Of a DNA stretch of 64,000 nucleotides, positions 54,627-64,000 are shown one piece after another (position 1 is the stretch's first letter; each line of letters starts with the position of its first letter). The stretch comes from Psychrobacter sp. JB385 (lineage in GTDB: Bacteria > Pseudomonadota > Gammaproteobacteria > Pseudomonadales > Moraxellaceae), in assembly GCF_900163785.1 (NCBI RefSeq), contig NZ_FUKN01000005.1:186001-250000 (forward strand). The letters are read 5' to 3'. The translations under genes were made by a program, and so were the position numbers. The notes below the pieces were generated by a model that made no database searches, was not told the origin of the DNA, and saw only the letters and a program-made list of their open reading frames with translations.

Positions 54627-54855
54627 AACTACAATCCCTTTATAATTGAAAGCGGTTCAGCCAATCATAGCACTCACTTCATTCAGTAAATAACGCGGCT
54701 ATGTAACAGTTTGGTATTTGTATTCTGTATGGTTTTCTTTTAAGGTGAACACAATCTTAGAGGCGTGCTTTAATAGACAACGATAAGCATAAAAATAACC
54801 ATCATATGATTGCCACTTTTTTATTTATCTTTAATTTTACGTAGGTTTACTTGTC

Positions 54856-55569
54856 ATGGCAGCTTTAGCCGATTTACAGCAGCATTTGGCCCGTTTTTGG
54901 GCCCTTTCTTATCATCAAGACGTGGCATTGAATACCAAACTCGATGAGGTACAAGCTTGGCAACGTGCTCGTATTCAGCACACTCATCAAGCCCTCTTTG
55001 AGCAACCACAAAACCAGCTGATGGCAGATTATTTTTTAACCCAATTGTATGGCGGTGATGAGTTTAAACTACTGGCCAAGCAATTAGAGCGCATTGTTCC
55101 TAAAGCACAAAAAGTTGAACGTTTAGCACCAGCGGCGGCCTTAGAAACAGGCAGTATGGCGATACAAGCTGCTATTTTAGCGATAGAGTTGGACTTGCAT
55201 TTGGCCGAGTGGCTATTGAGTCAAGATTTGGCCGTCAATGAAGACAATATGCTGGCCGCTTATCGTGCTGTCGATGAAGCAGACGCTCGACGTGTGCAAA
55301 TTGGGCATTTAAAAGAAGTTTGTTATCGCACAGATAAGTATATTAATTCTTTTATGCTGCAAAAAGCATTTGCTCTAGCGAAAGGTACTGCCTACCGTTA
55401 TAACTATCATCCTTTATATGATTTTATTAACGCTGGGTTTGTCGCGATGCGTCCACTAGACAGTGTTGGCGGATTCATTGAACCGTTTTGTGAGCGCGAG
55501 CTTGAAATCATTGACCAAGTGCATGATACGGATAATGGCGGTAAGCCTTTGTCGTTTGGTGTATCATAG
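54856..55569 (+). CDS. FFLEELY-motif-type protein of unknown function
   Basis: 237-residue, largely helical cytosolic protein. The segment DYFLTQLYGGDEF (58-70) corresponds to the FFLEELY motif used to name a family seen in Moraxellaceae and related gammaproteobacteria; the rest of the chain has amphipathic helices without known catalytic motifs. It lies 107 bases upstream of ubiE on the same strand, a position that suggests possible cotranscription with ubiquinone genes, but no role in that pathway is established. Confidence 0.8.
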   Translation: MAALADLQQHLARFWALSYHQDVALNTKLDEVQAWQRARIQHTHQALFEQPQNQLMADYFLTQLYGGDEFKLLAKQLERIVPKAQKVERLAPAAALETGSMAIQAAILAIELDLHLAEWLLSQDLAVNEDNMLAAYRAVDEADARRVQIGHLKEVCYRTDKYINSFMLQKAFALAKGTAYRYNYHPLYDFINAGFVAMRPLDSVGGFIEPFCERELEIIDQVHDTDNGGKPLSFGVS

Positions 55570-55676
55570 GGTTCATAACTCGCTAAGCCGACCATTACAT
55601 TATAACTTTTATAAGAAATCTGCATAAAAACAACCGACATAAAATACCGTCACAATACTGAATAAAGGACAATGCC

Positions 55677-56822
55677 ATGACCGATACTACCAATAACAAT
55701 AATCCCTCTAATGACCAGACACCGTCTACCAATGGTCATCTCCAAGACAAACTGGTCAAAGACAGCATTGCTCATAACCAAAGTATCAGTGCACAAGCTC
55801 AAGCAAGACAATCTGCTTTACCTACTAAAGCTTCTGAAACGGTGAAAAAAGACAGCGCTCACCCTGTCGATACCAATGATTTTACCAAAGTCCAAGATTT
55901 ACCAACTGGAGCGCCGCAAGGCCAACAAACCACTATGCCAAATAATAATACAAGCAATGACAGTTTAAATAATTCTGTAAATAATACCGTCAACAGCAGC
56001 GTCAATGCCCAAATTCCTAAGCAAACACTGTTTAATCAGCGTGATGACATCAATAACCCGCATACACCTGACACCGATGGCAATGAAGAGACGCATTTCG
56101 GTTATAAAACCGTCAATAAGGCAGAAAAACAAGCCCGTGTGGCTGACGTCTTTACCTCTGTTGCCAAAAAATACGACATTATGAATGACTTGATGTCGTT
56201 TGGTATTCACCGTCTATGGAAACGCTACGCGATCAGCTTATCGGGTGTGCGTTCTGGTCAGCATGTGCTTGACATCGCTGGCGGTACAGGTGACTTAGCC
56301 AAAGTCTTTAGCCGTGAGGTGGGTCGAAACGGGCACGTTGTATTATCAGATATCAATGCTGCAATGCTAGAAGTGGGTCGTGAGCGCTTGATTAATGCTG
56401 GCTGTAACAATGTAGATTTTGTTCTAGCAAACGCGGAAACCTTAGCGCCTTTTGATGATGAGAGTTTTGATTTGGTCACCATCAGCTTTGGTCTACGCAA
56501 CGTCACCGACAAAGATGCGGCTTTAAAAGCCATGTATCGTGTACTCAAACCAGGCGGTCGATTATTGATTTTAGAATTCTCAAAACCTGTGTTTGAGCCA
56601 CTGTCGAAAGCATATGATTTGTACTCATTTACCGCATTGCCAATGATGGGTAAGATCATTGCCAATGACTCTGAGAGTTATCAGTATTTGGCTGAATCCA
56701 TCCGTATGCATCCTGATCAGCAGACGTTGAAACAGATGATGCAACAGGCTGGATTTGAGAACTGTGATTATCATAATCTAACCGCTGGTATTGTCGCTGT
56801 ACATCGTGGTTTTAAAGCATAA
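55677..56822 (+). CDS. ubiE: Ubiquinone/menaquinone C-methyltransferase UbiE with long N-terminal extension
   Basis: SAM-dependent enzyme methylating the benzoquinol ring in ubiquinone synthesis (and demethylmenaquinol where present). Residues 139-381 match E. coli UbiE nearly end to end: [31 protein letters not shown] site [11 protein letters not shown], and [10 protein letters not shown]. Residues 1-138 are an extra Asn/Gln/Ser/Thr/Asp-rich low-complexity region that E. coli UbiE lacks. The start is supported by AAAGGAC upstream of the ATG, and no good internal start precedes the domain, so the extension appears translated. First gene of ubiE-ubiJ-ubiB. Confidence 0.96.
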   Translation: MTDTTNNNNPSNDQTPSTNGHLQDKLVKDSIAHNQSISAQAQARQSALPTKASETVKKDSAHPVDTNDFTKVQDLPTGAPQGQQTTMPNNNTSNDSLNNSVNNTVNSSVNAQIPKQTLFNQRDDINNPHTPDTDGNEETHFGYKTVNKAEKQARVADVFTSVAKKYDIMNDLMSFGIHRLWKRYAISLSGVRSGQHVLDIAGGTGDLAKVFSREVGRNGHVVLSDINAAMLEVGRERLINAGCNNVDFVLANAETLAPFDDESFDLVTISFGLRNVTDKDAALKAMYRVLKPGGRLLILEFSKPVFEPLSKAYDLYSFTALPMMGKIIANDSESYQYLAESIRMHPDQQTLKQMMQQAGFENCDYHNLTAGIVAVHRGFKA

Positions 56823-56932
56823 GGCTTATATACCGACGGTAGAGTAAAACTGATAATCTCAGTTGGTTGTGATCACTAATTTTATAAACGATGCGTCTTT
56901 TTCAGGCGCTCAACCAAAAATGCGAGAGCCTT

Positions 56933-57628
56933 ATGCTAACTGTCCTACTTTTGGCTGGTGCCGAAAAGCTAATTAACTTTGCTATTGCAAGTGACGAGAT
57001 TACCAAAGCTGGCTTGGCACCACTTGCAGGAAAAGTGCTACGACTAAATATGGCTATGCCTGAGATTGAATTGGATATTCTGTTTAGTGATGAGCGACTG
57101 CGGTTCGAGCCTGTAACAACAGAAAGCGTCTTTGAGCCCAGTGGTCACATGAATGAGCGTCAAAAAGCCAATATGGAGCGCGCTCGCATTGGTCATAGTC
57201 ATCCTGACTGTGTTATCAGCGTTGACAATCCAGCGCAGCTGCTGAATCTGATGCGCGGTGCTGAAGGCAATTTACCGATTGCTGGTGACTATAAGGTCTT
57301 GATGCAGCTCAAACAATTGGTGGCAGGCTTCGACCCAGATGTCGCCGCTCAATTAGAGCCTTTTATTGGCAAACCAATGGCCAGTCAGTTACATCTACTG
57401 ATATCGCAGCTCAAAGGCAGCTGGCGTCATAGTGCCAAACGCGCTTTTGATGATGTGAGTGATTGGGCCAATGATGTTGCAGGTAACCGTGCAGCCGACC
57501 CCACTGAGGTGGCAGAAGTAAACGACCTTAAGCAGCAACTGCTAAAGCTGCGTTCTGACATTGAGCGTGAAGAAGCCAGATTGGCTGCCATCAAAAATGA
57601 GCAGGCTCAATGGATGAATAACCAATAA
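56933..57628 (+). CDS. ubiJ: Ubiquinone biosynthesis accessory factor UbiJ (SCP2 domain)
   Basis: Lipid-binding scaffold of the Ubi complex that presents hydrophobic quinone intermediates; cytosolic. The 231-residue form has the short N-terminal helix LTVLLLAGAEKLINFAI, an SCP2-like domain (about 30-140, GKVLRLNMAMPEIELDILFS) and a C-terminal coiled coil ending EEARLAAI. I prefer the ATG at 56933, which aligns with the start of E. coli UbiJ; an ATG 14 codons upstream (56891) remains possible. An acidic insertion around VTTESVFEPSG is longer than in E. coli. Middle gene of ubiE-ubiJ-ubiB. Confidence 0.9.
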   Translation: MLTVLLLAGAEKLINFAIASDEITKAGLAPLAGKVLRLNMAMPEIELDILFSDERLRFEPVTTESVFEPSGHMNERQKANMERARIGHSHPDCVISVDNPAQLLNLMRGAEGNLPIAGDYKVLMQLKQLVAGFDPDVAAQLEPFIGKPMASQLHLLISQLKGSWRHSAKRAFDDVSDWANDVAGNRAADPTEVAEVNDLKQQLLKLRSDIEREEARLAAIKNEQAQWMNNQ

Positions 57629-57696
57629 TTAAATATTGTTTATAAATAAGTACAGCTTCGTTCTGTTTTCGACTTTCTTTAGAGTACCTATATCAC

Positions 57697-59355
57697 ATGC
57701 TATTATCTCATCGCGCACGCTTGCTAGAGCTTTGGCGTATTGCCGCAACTTACCGTATTGACACGCATCTCTCTGTAGAAGAAGCGCCGCAGCTGCAACC
57801 TGTTGCACGGTTAATTCGCTTGCACCCAGCCGCTTGGGGTAAAAAACATCAACCCAATGCCATAAAATTTGCGCTTGAAGACATGGGTACGCTGTTTTTA
57901 AAGCTGGGGCAGCTTCTCTCTACGCGTCGTGATTTAGTACCGCCCGAAATCATTGCACAGCTGGTGCAGCTACAAGACAAGGTCAAACCATTTGACTCTA
58001 ATGTCGCGATTGCACAAATACAGGATCCCAAACATGGGCTTGGTCAAAGTATCGGCACGTTGTTTGCCCGTTTTGATGTCAAACCCTTAGCGGCCGCTTC
58101 AATCGCTCAAGTACACACCGCCGCTTTACACGATGGGCGTGAAGTGGTCATTAAGGTGGTGCGTCCTGATATTCGTGCGACCATCATTGATGACTTCGAG
58201 CTATTGCGTGAGCTTGCCAATTGGGCATCTGCTCGTATTGAAGCGGCACGAGCAATACACATCATCGATATTGTCGAAGATTATCGTCAAGTCATGCTAA
58301 ATGAACTAGATTTGACACTTGAAGCAGACAATACCACGCAAATGCGCAATAACTTTTTAGGCTCGGCATTGATGTATGTGCCAGAAGTCTATGATGCGGC
58401 CAAAAATGTGATCGTTATGGAACGTATTCAAGGCGTTCCTATCTCACAAGTAGAGGTGTTTGATAAGCTTGGCTATGACCGTGCCGCCCTAGCAGAAAAA
58501 GGCTTAACCATATTTTTTACTCAGGTCTTTCGCGATAATTTCTTTCATGCCGACATGCATCCAGGCAATGTCTTCGTAGAGACGCCCCCTGTAAAAACAC
58601 TCAGTAATAATATGGCTACGCTAGACTTAGGTCATGAGCCGCGCTATATCGGACTTGACTGCGCCATTATGGGCACCTTGTCAAAAGACGATCAATTGAT
58701 CGTAGCGCGTATGCTACTGGCAGTCATGAATAACAACTTTACGGCAATGGTCGACATTGTTAGCCGTGCTGGCTGGATACCGCCCAATACCGATAAGCAC
58801 GCCTTGATGCGCGATATGAAACGCACAGTCGGTCCAATGCTACAAAAATCCATTAATGACATCGATTTTGCGGGTGTATTGATGCAGATTTTGGACATTG
58901 CACGTCGCCATCATATGAGTATTCCACCGCAATTAATGCTACTCCTTAAAACCTTGGTTCATGTCGAAGGACTTGGGCGCGACCTCTATCCCGATCTTGA
59001 TATTTGGTCCCTTGCCAAACCTATTTTAAGCAGCTGGATTAAAGAACAACTAGACCCTATGCGTAACTTGCAACAGCTAAGAGCACAGCTGCCAGAGCTT
59101 TTGTTATCCACCACTGATATTCCTAAATTACTCGATCAAGGATTACAAAGTCTGGCCTCACAAGGCTCACGTCAAGACAGTCAACTGCGAGAAATACAGC
59201 AAATACGAGCTGATATGCTAAACGACCGCCGCCGTGACTGGATAACACTGGCAGGATTTGCCGTGTTTATTGCTATTGCAACACAAGTTGGATGGTTTGC
59301 ACCGCTCTTTTATTTATTGGCACTCTTGATGGTGGTTTGGCGTATTCTAGCTTAA
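57697..59355 (+). CDS. ubiB: Ubiquinone biosynthesis kinase-like protein UbiB
   Basis: Atypical kinase/ATPase of the ABC1/ADCK family needed for ubiquinone synthesis, membrane-attached. The 552-residue protein carries the family KxGQ motif (KLGQ, 69-72), the Ala-rich loop AAASIAQVH, the HADMHPGN catalytic loop and GLDCAIMG for the metal-binding Asp. A short insertion (SNNMATLDLGHEPRY region) between these two is longer than in E. coli. Two C-terminal transmembrane helices (about 508-550) anchor it. Last gene of the ubi operon, 68 bases after ubiJ. Confidence 0.96.
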   Translation: MLLSHRARLLELWRIAATYRIDTHLSVEEAPQLQPVARLIRLHPAAWGKKHQPNAIKFALEDMGTLFLKLGQLLSTRRDLVPPEIIAQLVQLQDKVKPFDSNVAIAQIQDPKHGLGQSIGTLFARFDVKPLAAASIAQVHTAALHDGREVVIKVVRPDIRATIIDDFELLRELANWASARIEAARAIHIIDIVEDYRQVMLNELDLTLEADNTTQMRNNFLGSALMYVPEVYDAAKNVIVMERIQGVPISQVEVFDKLGYDRAALAEKGLTIFFTQVFRDNFFHADMHPGNVFVETPPVKTLSNNMATLDLGHEPRYIGLDCAIMGTLSKDDQLIVARMLLAVMNNNFTAMVDIVSRAGWIPPNTDKHALMRDMKRTVGPMLQKSINDIDFAGVLMQILDIARRHHMSIPPQLMLLLKTLVHVEGLGRDLYPDLDIWSLAKPILSSWIKEQLDPMRNLQQLRAQLPELLLSTTDIPKLLDQGLQSLASQGSRQDSQLREIQQIRADMLNDRRRDWITLAGFAVFIAIATQVGWFAPLFYLLALLMVVWRILA

Positions 59356-59491
59356 TGTATTAATACTATTTATGGCTATGGTCTTTTACCCTATGCCGAC
59401 AATCATTCATCACAACCGTGCTTTATCAAGATAGCATTCGTGAACCGTTTTAGACTTCACAGTATTGCAGAATAACTATTCACTCAGTCTA

Positions 59492-59518
59492 AGTGGGAGT
59501 TTTGCACTCCCATTTGCT
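59492..59518 (+). terminator. Weak terminator after ubiB
   Basis: Stem TGGGAGT / ACTCCCA with a TTTGC loop, followed by only a short T-rich stretch. Confidence 0.5.
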
Positions 59519-59609
59519 TGTCTTGCAAACAAAAGATAAAGTAGGTGCTCACTCCGCTTTATGTTTTGTTTATTTCGCTAAAAATACCTTTTAAAGGTAG
59601 GAGCCAGTT

Positions 59610-61046
59610 ATGTCTTCTCTGCCAGACTCTCTTCTAAACGACACTATAAAACCAGATTATAGCGCCGCGATTGCTGATTTAAAAATCCGTTTCGGTCAAA
59701 AGCTCAGTACCAACACAGCGGTATGTGAGCAGCACGGTCACACCATGACATGGCTTGCCAATCAGCCACCTGACGCTGTATTAACCGTACAGGATAAACA
59801 CGACGTTGCTGCTGCGGTAGAGATTTGCAATCAATATCATATGCCAGTGATTGCCTTTGGTATTGGCTCGTCTTTAGAAGGTCAATTGAATGCTCCTTTT
59901 GGTGGACTGTGTATCGATATGCACACCATGGATGCTATTTTGCAGGTCAATAATGAGGATTTGACCGTTACTGTACAGCCAGGTGTGACGCGTGAACAAT
60001 TGAATCATTACTTACGTGATACTGGACTGTTTTTTCCGATAGACCCTGGTGCCAATGCCAGTATTGGCGGCATGGTTGCGACTCGCGCGTCAGGCACCAA
60101 TGCTGTACGGTATGGCACCATGAAAGACGTGGTACTTGCTTTAGAAGTGGTTACAGCAAATGGTGACATTGTGCGAACAGGGACACGTGCCAAAAAATCA
60201 GCGGCGGGTTATGACTTGACGCGCTTAATGATAGGCTCAGAAGGCACGCTTGGGATTGTCACAGAGGTTACGCTCAAACTCTTTGGCATTAGCGAGTGTA
60301 TTGGTAGCGGCATTTGTCATTTCCCAACCATTGAAGACGCCTGCCAAGCCGTGATGCTCACCATCCAAATGTGTTTGCCTATTGCCCGTATTGAGCTGCT
60401 TGATGCTATGCAAATCAAAGCTTGTAATCAATATGCCAATCTAGATCTGACTGAAACCCCAACGTTATTTGTAGAGTTTCATGGCACCGAAGCAAGTGTC
60501 CAAGAGCAAGCGCAAATGTTTACCGATATCATCGAGGAGTTTGGTGGAAAAGATTTTTCTTGGGACACCAATGAAGCTGAGCGCAAACGTCTTTGGCAAG
60601 CCCGCCATAATGCTTATCATGCCAGTTCTGCATTGAGACCTGAAGCCAGTGCCCTATCTACTGATGCTTGCGTACCCATTTCACGTCTGGCTGAGTGCGT
60701 TAGTGAGACAGCAAAAGACATTGAAGCATCTGGTATGATTGGGCCTATCGTGGGGCACGTCGGTGATGGTAATTTTCATGTTCTGCTGTTGGTCGATACC
60801 AATAACCCTACAGAAATAGCCACAGCTGAAGATATCATAGGCCGACTCGCCAAGCGGGCTATTGAGATGGATGGCACCTGTACGGGTGAACATGGCATTG
60901 GTCAAGGCAAACAAAAATATATGCAGCAAGAGCATGGCAATGCATTGGTGCTAATGCAAGCAATTAAGACGGCCCTTGATCCCAATAATATCTTAAATCC
61001 AGGTAAAATTTGGCCACACCCTATCTCTGATTCTACCCCTGCCTAA
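59610..61046 (+). CDS. FAD-linked oxidase, D-lactate/glycolate dehydrogenase type
   Basis: 478-residue flavoprotein of the GlcD/D-lactate dehydrogenase (cytochrome) family, oxidising a 2-hydroxy acid and passing electrons to the quinone pool or an electron carrier. The FAD-binding type 4 domain (about 45-225) has IAFGIGSSLEGQL and PGANASIGGMVATRASG; the C-terminal FAD-oxidase domain (about 225-470) contains VGHVGDGNFH and GEHGIGQGK. AAAGGTAGGAGCC precedes the ATG. D-lactate is the favoured substrate from resemblance to LDHD-type enzymes, but glycolate and others cannot be excluded. No glcE/glcF genes follow. Confidence 0.9.
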   Translation: MSSLPDSLLNDTIKPDYSAAIADLKIRFGQKLSTNTAVCEQHGHTMTWLANQPPDAVLTVQDKHDVAAAVEICNQYHMPVIAFGIGSSLEGQLNAPFGGLCIDMHTMDAILQVNNEDLTVTVQPGVTREQLNHYLRDTGLFFPIDPGANASIGGMVATRASGTNAVRYGTMKDVVLALEVVTANGDIVRTGTRAKKSAAGYDLTRLMIGSEGTLGIVTEVTLKLFGISECIGSGICHFPTIEDACQAVMLTIQMCLPIARIELLDAMQIKACNQYANLDLTETPTLFVEFHGTEASVQEQAQMFTDIIEEFGGKDFSWDTNEAERKRLWQARHNAYHASSALRPEASALSTDACVPISRLAECVSETAKDIEASGMIGPIVGHVGDGNFHVLLLVDTNNPTEIATAEDIIGRLAKRAIEMDGTCTGEHGIGQGKQKYMQQEHGNALVLMQAIKTALDPNNILNPGKIWPHPISDSTPA

Positions 61047-61060
61047 ATATATCTTTTAGC

Positions 61061-61103
61061 AAAAAAATGCGCGTACCTTTAATAAAAGTACACGCATTTT
61101 TTA
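61061..61103. terminator. Bidirectional terminator
   Basis: Stem AAAAAAATGCG-GTAC / GTAC-CGCATTTTTT between the convergent FAD oxidase and ruvB genes. Confidence 0.9.
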
Positions 61104-61154
61104 TTTGTCTTATTATCACTACAGCATAGAAACCTATAGTTTGGCACTATGACT

Positions 61155-62138
61155 CTATAACATCTGATCGATAGCCAATTGGGTCAACACACGACCGCGT
61201 GCCGTACGCAGTACGTAGCCTTGTTGAATAAGGTAGGGTTCAATCACATCTTCTAATGTACCACGGTCTTCCGCCATGGCTGCTGCGACTGCTTCAACAC
61301 CTGCAGGTCCCCCATCAAAACGCTCGTGTAATATTTCGATATAACGTCTGTCTAAATGATCAAGACCACGTCTATCAACCGCTAGCATATCTAGCGCACT
61401 ACCCGCTATCGCCCCATTGATGCTACCATCGCCTTTAACCTCGGCATAATCGCGTACACGGCGCAACAGGCGATTGGCAATCCTTGGCGTACCACGAGCA
61501 CGACGCGCAATCTCAACCGCACCGTCTTCGCTCATAGGCACACGCATCAGTCGAGCTGCTCGGCTGACAATCGTTGTCAGATCAGCAATATTATAAAACT
61601 CAAGACGCTGAACGATACCAAAGCGATCACGTAAAGGCGATGTCAATAACCCTGCCCTTGTCGTTGCTGCAACCAAGGTAAAAGGAGGCAAATCAAGCTT
61701 GATAGAGCGTGCAGCAGGCCCTTCACCAATCATGATATCAAGTTGAAAATCTTCCATGGCTGGATAAAGTATCTCTTCAATCACCGAACTCAAACGGTGA
61801 ATCTCATCGATAAATAACACATCGCCTGCTTCTAGATTGGTCAACATCGCGGCCAAATCACCTGGTCGCTCAAGAACAGGGCCTGAAGTTGAACGCAGGT
61901 TCCCCCCCATTTCACGAGCGATAATATTGGCAAGCGTCGTTTTACCCAAGCCTGGTGGACCAAAAATTAACGTATGATCCAGCGCCTCATCACGACCTCG
62001 TGCAGCGCCAATAAAAACTTCCATTTGCTCACGTACAACCGGCTGACCAATATATTCCGCCAATAATGCTGGGCGAATATTGGCGTCTGGAGCATCACTG
62101 GCTCCTTCTAGCGGATTAATTAAACGATCTTGCATCAT
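61155..62138 (-). CDS. ruvB: Holliday junction branch migration helicase RuvB
   Basis: AAA+ motor that drives branch migration of Holliday junctions with RuvA. The protein shows Walker [11 protein letters not shown] (about 59-68), Walker [10 protein letters not shown], sensor 1 AATTRAG, and the C-terminal winged-helix domain with [10 protein letters not shown] take the start as the first ATG of the MMQDRL pair (62138; 327 residues), which aligns with the beginning of E. coli RuvB; upstream ATGs add only an AT-rich, apolar leader with no ribosome site. It is separated from ruvA by about 315 bases instead of being directly adjacent. Confidence 0.97.
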   Translation of the reverse strand: MMQDRLINPLEGASDAPDANIRPALLAEYIGQPVVREQMEVFIGAARGRDEALDHTLIFGPPGLGKTTLANIIAREMGGNLRSTSGPVLERPGDLAAMLTNLEAGDVLFIDEIHRLSSVIEEILYPAMEDFQLDIMIGEGPAARSIKLDLPPFTLVAATTRAGLLTSPLRDRFGIVQRLEFYNIADLTTIVSRAARLMRVPMSEDGAVEIARRARGTPRIANRLLRRVRDYAEVKGDGSINGAIAGSALDMLAVDRRGLDHLDRRYIEILHERFDGGPAGVEAVAAAMAEDRGTLEDVIEPYLIQQGYVLRTARGRVLTQLAIDQML

Positions 62139-62237
62139 AAGTTTTATCATTATATTAAAAAAATTAAGTACCAAATAGCATAACCAAAGGCTACGAATAA
62201 GTCATGCAAAACATCATAAAACCTTTACCAGAACGAA

Positions 62238-62264
62238 AATAAGCGACATCTAATGTCGCTTATT
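62238..62264. repeat. Perfect 12-base inverted repeat between ruvA and ruvB
   Basis: AATAAGCGACAT-CTA-ATGTCGCTTATT; on the minus strand it is followed by TTTTC, so it could be a weak ruvA terminator. Confidence 0.75.
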
Positions 62265-62320
62265 GGTTTGGTACTTACTGATAATGCTATACCCGATTTA
62301 CTTTAAGAAGAATGTAGCAA

Positions 62321-62427
62321 TGCTGATATAAATTTTTTGATGCCTCTGGAGTACAAAGCGTACAGCAAGCAAGGAGCATTTATACAGCAAGGCACAATCT
62401 CTATTTAATATCTTCTATATTGAATAG
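62321..62427. repeat. Palindromic intergenic element in ruvA-ruvB gap
   Basis: TGCTGATATAAA (62321-62332) pairs imperfectly with TTTATACAGCA (62379-62389) around an inner imperfect arm (ATGCCTC / GGAGCAT) and GTAC-N5-GTAC; next to it CTATTTAATAT (62401-62411) pairs with ATATTGAATAG (62417-62427). It looks like a dispersed non-coding repeat (REP or MITE-like), but only one copy is in this window. Confidence 0.5.
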
Positions 62428-62453
62428 GCGTATCAGAATGGGTAAAAAAACAT

Positions 62454-63074
62454 TTAAAAGCCAGACAGTTGTTTCAGTGTGGCTTTTAAAAGCCCTTGAG
62501 TATCAGCGAACACATCGCCATTACTTTTTGCCGCTTTGATGGCTTGTTGAGCTTCTCTTTCTTTATATCCCAAACTAATCAATGCGCCTTCTACCTCAGC
62601 GACAATACTGCCTTCATGAGACATCGCGACAGGCTGATGCACAAACTCTAAAGAGGTATTATCAACTTCAATATTTTTAAGTTTGTCTTTGAGCTCAATA
62701 AGTAAACGCTGTGCCGTTTTTTTACCGATACCTGGGATACGAGTCAAGGCTGTCTCTGACTCTTGTTCCACATGCATTTTGAGTTCAGCTGCGGACATTG
62801 CAGAGAGCATTGCCAGCGCCATTTTTGCTCCGACCCCATTGATTTTAATTAACTGACGAAAAACATCGCGCTCTTTACGATCAATAAAACCAAACAGCAG
62901 CTGCGCATCCTCACGAACGTGAAAATGCGTCCAAATACTGGCCTGTTCATTGAGATGCAACTGGCAAAATGATGGCAATGGCAATTCGATATCATAACCC
63001 ACACCAGAGGTCGTCATGATACAGGCCGTTGGTGCCATTAAGTATTGCACCTGTCCAGTAATCAGTCCAATCAT
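62454..63074 (-). CDS. ruvA: Holliday junction DNA-binding protein RuvA
   Basis: Tetrameric protein that binds four-way junctions and loads RuvB. The 206 residues show domain I (OB fold, about 1-62, MIGLITGQV start and GVGYDIELP), two helix-hairpin-helix motifs (KINGVGAKMALAMLS and RIPGIGKKTAQRLLIELKD), and the C-terminal RuvB-binding domain III (about 155-206, ALISLGYKEREAQQAI). ruvC is not adjacent. Usual length for the family. Confidence 0.97.
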   Translation of the reverse strand: MIGLITGQVQYLMAPTACIMTTSGVGYDIELPLPSFCQLHLNEQASIWTHFHVREDAQLLFGFIDRKERDVFRQLIKINGVGAKMALAMLSAMSAAELKMHVEQESETALTRIPGIGKKTAQRLLIELKDKLKNIEVDNTSLEFVHQPVAMSHEGSIVAEVEGALISLGYKEREAQQAIKAAKSNGDVFADTQGLLKATLKQLSGF

Positions 63075-63154
63075 TACTACTACCTCTTATAAGGGTTATT
63101 ATAACTACGCCATGAGCTGTTATTTAATAAACAAACAGCTATTATCAGCATACA

Positions 63155-64000
63155 TTATTGATAAAAATTAACCATGCCTTCAAGGCTGATTGGGCGAATC
63201 TTATGGGCTTGACCTGCTGAACCAAACGCCTCAAAACGATTGGTGCAGATATCAGACATCGCGACCATAGACGCTTTGAAGTATTTACGTGGATCGAACT
63301 CGCTTGGATTTTCTGCTAGGAATTTACGAATAGCACCAGTTGACGCCAAACGCAAATCGGTATCGATGTTTACCTTACGTACGCCGTGTTTAATTGCTTC
63401 TACGATTTGCTCGACAGGTACGCCATAAGTTTCGCCGATAGCACCGCCATTCTCATTAATTACTTTTAGCCACTCTTGCGGCACTGATGATGAGCCATGC
63501 ATCACAAGGTGGGTATTAGGAATACGGGCATGGATTTCTTTTACGCGCTCAATAGATAAGATATCGCCTGTCGGTGGACGCGTGAACTTATAAGCACCAT
63601 GACTAGTACCGATCGCAATGGCTAATGCATCGACATTGGTGTCTTTTACAAATTGCTCAGCTTCATCAGCACTGGTCAACAGTTGATCGTGCTCCAATAC
63701 GCCTTCTGCGCCAGAGCCATCTTCTTCGCCTGCCATACCTGTTTCAAGACTTCCCAGACAGCCAATCTCACCTTCTACAGAAACGCCACAAGCATGTGCC
63801 ATCTTCACCACTTCACGGGTAACACTGGCATTATAATTATAATCCATTGGTGTTTTGCCGTCTTCGCCAAGCGAGCCGTCCATCATCACTGATGAAAAAC
63901 CAAGTTGGATTGAACGTTGGCAAATAGCAGGAGACATACCGTGATCTTGATGCATGACCACTGGTATATGTGGCCACTCTTCGATAGCAGCGATAATCAG
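63155..64000 (-). CDS. fba: Class II fructose-bisphosphate aldolase (partial, 3' part)
   Basis: Cleaves fructose 1,6-bisphosphate to dihydroxyacetone phosphate and glyceraldehyde 3-phosphate in glycolysis and the reverse in gluconeogenesis. The reading frame is open to the window edge, so the N-terminal part (about 70 residues by family length) is missing. Visible are VVMHQDHG with zinc ligand His and the catalytic-region Asp, EGEIGCLG, the [11 protein letters not shown] zinc segment, MHGSSSVP and KVNIDTDLR for phosphate binding. Long insertions as in the type IIB (Calvin-cycle-like/cbbA) forms fit the [18 protein letters not shown] segment. Confidence 0.95.
   Translation of the reverse strand: MIIAAIEEWPHIPVVMHQDHGMSPAICQRSIQLGFSSVMMDGSLGEDGKTPMDYNYNASVTREVVKMAHACGVSVEGEIGCLGSLETGMAGEEDGSGAEGVLEHDQLLTSADEAEQFVKDTNVDALAIAIGTSHGAYKFTRPPTGDILSIERVKEIHARIPNTHLVMHGSSSVPQEWLKVINENGGAIGETYGVPVEQIVEAIKHGVRKVNIDTDLRLASTGAIRKFLAENPSEFDPRKYFKASMVAMSDICTNRFEAFGSAGQAHKIRPISLEGMVNFYQ

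Overview
The window reads as chromosomal DNA of a gammaproteobacterium of the family Moraxellaceae, most likely Psychrobacter. This is inferred from protein style and gene neighbourhoods: Acinetobacter-like type VI secretion (T6SS) accessory proteins, a two-domain polyphosphate:AMP phosphotransferase, a FFLEELY-type protein next to ubiE, moderate GC with AT-rich intergenic DNA, and many N/Q/S/T-rich linkers. No rRNA is present to confirm it.

Layout. 1-5 kb: lipA, then a convergent TAXI-type TRAP transporter operon with an overlapping DUF1850 gene. 5.5-14.6 kb: a monoacylglycerol-lipase-like hydrolase, dapD, queE, a DMT-type exporter, two tandem TRIC-family channel genes, recJ and small proteins. 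14.7-20.9 kb: uvrB, dps, a DUF2059 protein, a cation diffusion facilitator and an acyl-CoA thioesterase. 21.1-26.7 kb: a minus-strand lipid-modification cluster (SDR, FAD oxidoreductase, DUF1365, cyclopropane-synthase-like methyltransferase, DUF2177). 27.2-28.7 kb: aspartate aminotransferase and tRNA-Asn.

28.8-45.3 kb is the accessory core, a partial T6SS locus. tssL, tssK, a tssJ-like lipoprotein and a tagX-like peptidoglycan hydrolase lie on the minus strand. Divergent from them are an unrecognised membrane protein, tssM, tagF, an OmpA-like tagN and vgrG. The sheath, tube, baseplate and ClpV genes are not here. vgrG ends in a transthyretin-like tail that merges into a visibly AT-rich cassette with two translationally coupled genes. 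The first carries an HG / ACR dyad typical of clan CD (caspase-fold) cysteine peptidases; the second is a single-pass membrane protein. I read them as a probable antibacterial effector and immunity pair, the best candidate here for something undescribed.

45.3-52.4 kb: a double DUF305 lipoprotein with a decayed relative beside it, a YrhK-like protein, tRNA-Asp and tRNA-Val, glutathione peroxidase, msrB, an aminotransferase with a fused XRE DNA-binding domain, and a PiT phosphate transporter. The fusion gene is preceded by a striking array of TGCAA-N7-TTGCA palindromes, one covering the likely -10 box, which suggests autoregulation. 52.9-64 kb: polyphosphate:AMP phosphotransferase, a FFLEELY-type protein, the ubiE-ubiJ-ubiB ubiquinone operon (ubiE with a 138-residue low-complexity N-terminal extension), a D-lactate/glycolate-type FAD dehydrogenase, ruvB and ruvA separated by a palindromic intergenic element, and the 3' part of a class II fructose-bisphosphate aldolase gene cut by the window edge.

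No CRISPR array, transposase, integrase or prophage gene was seen.
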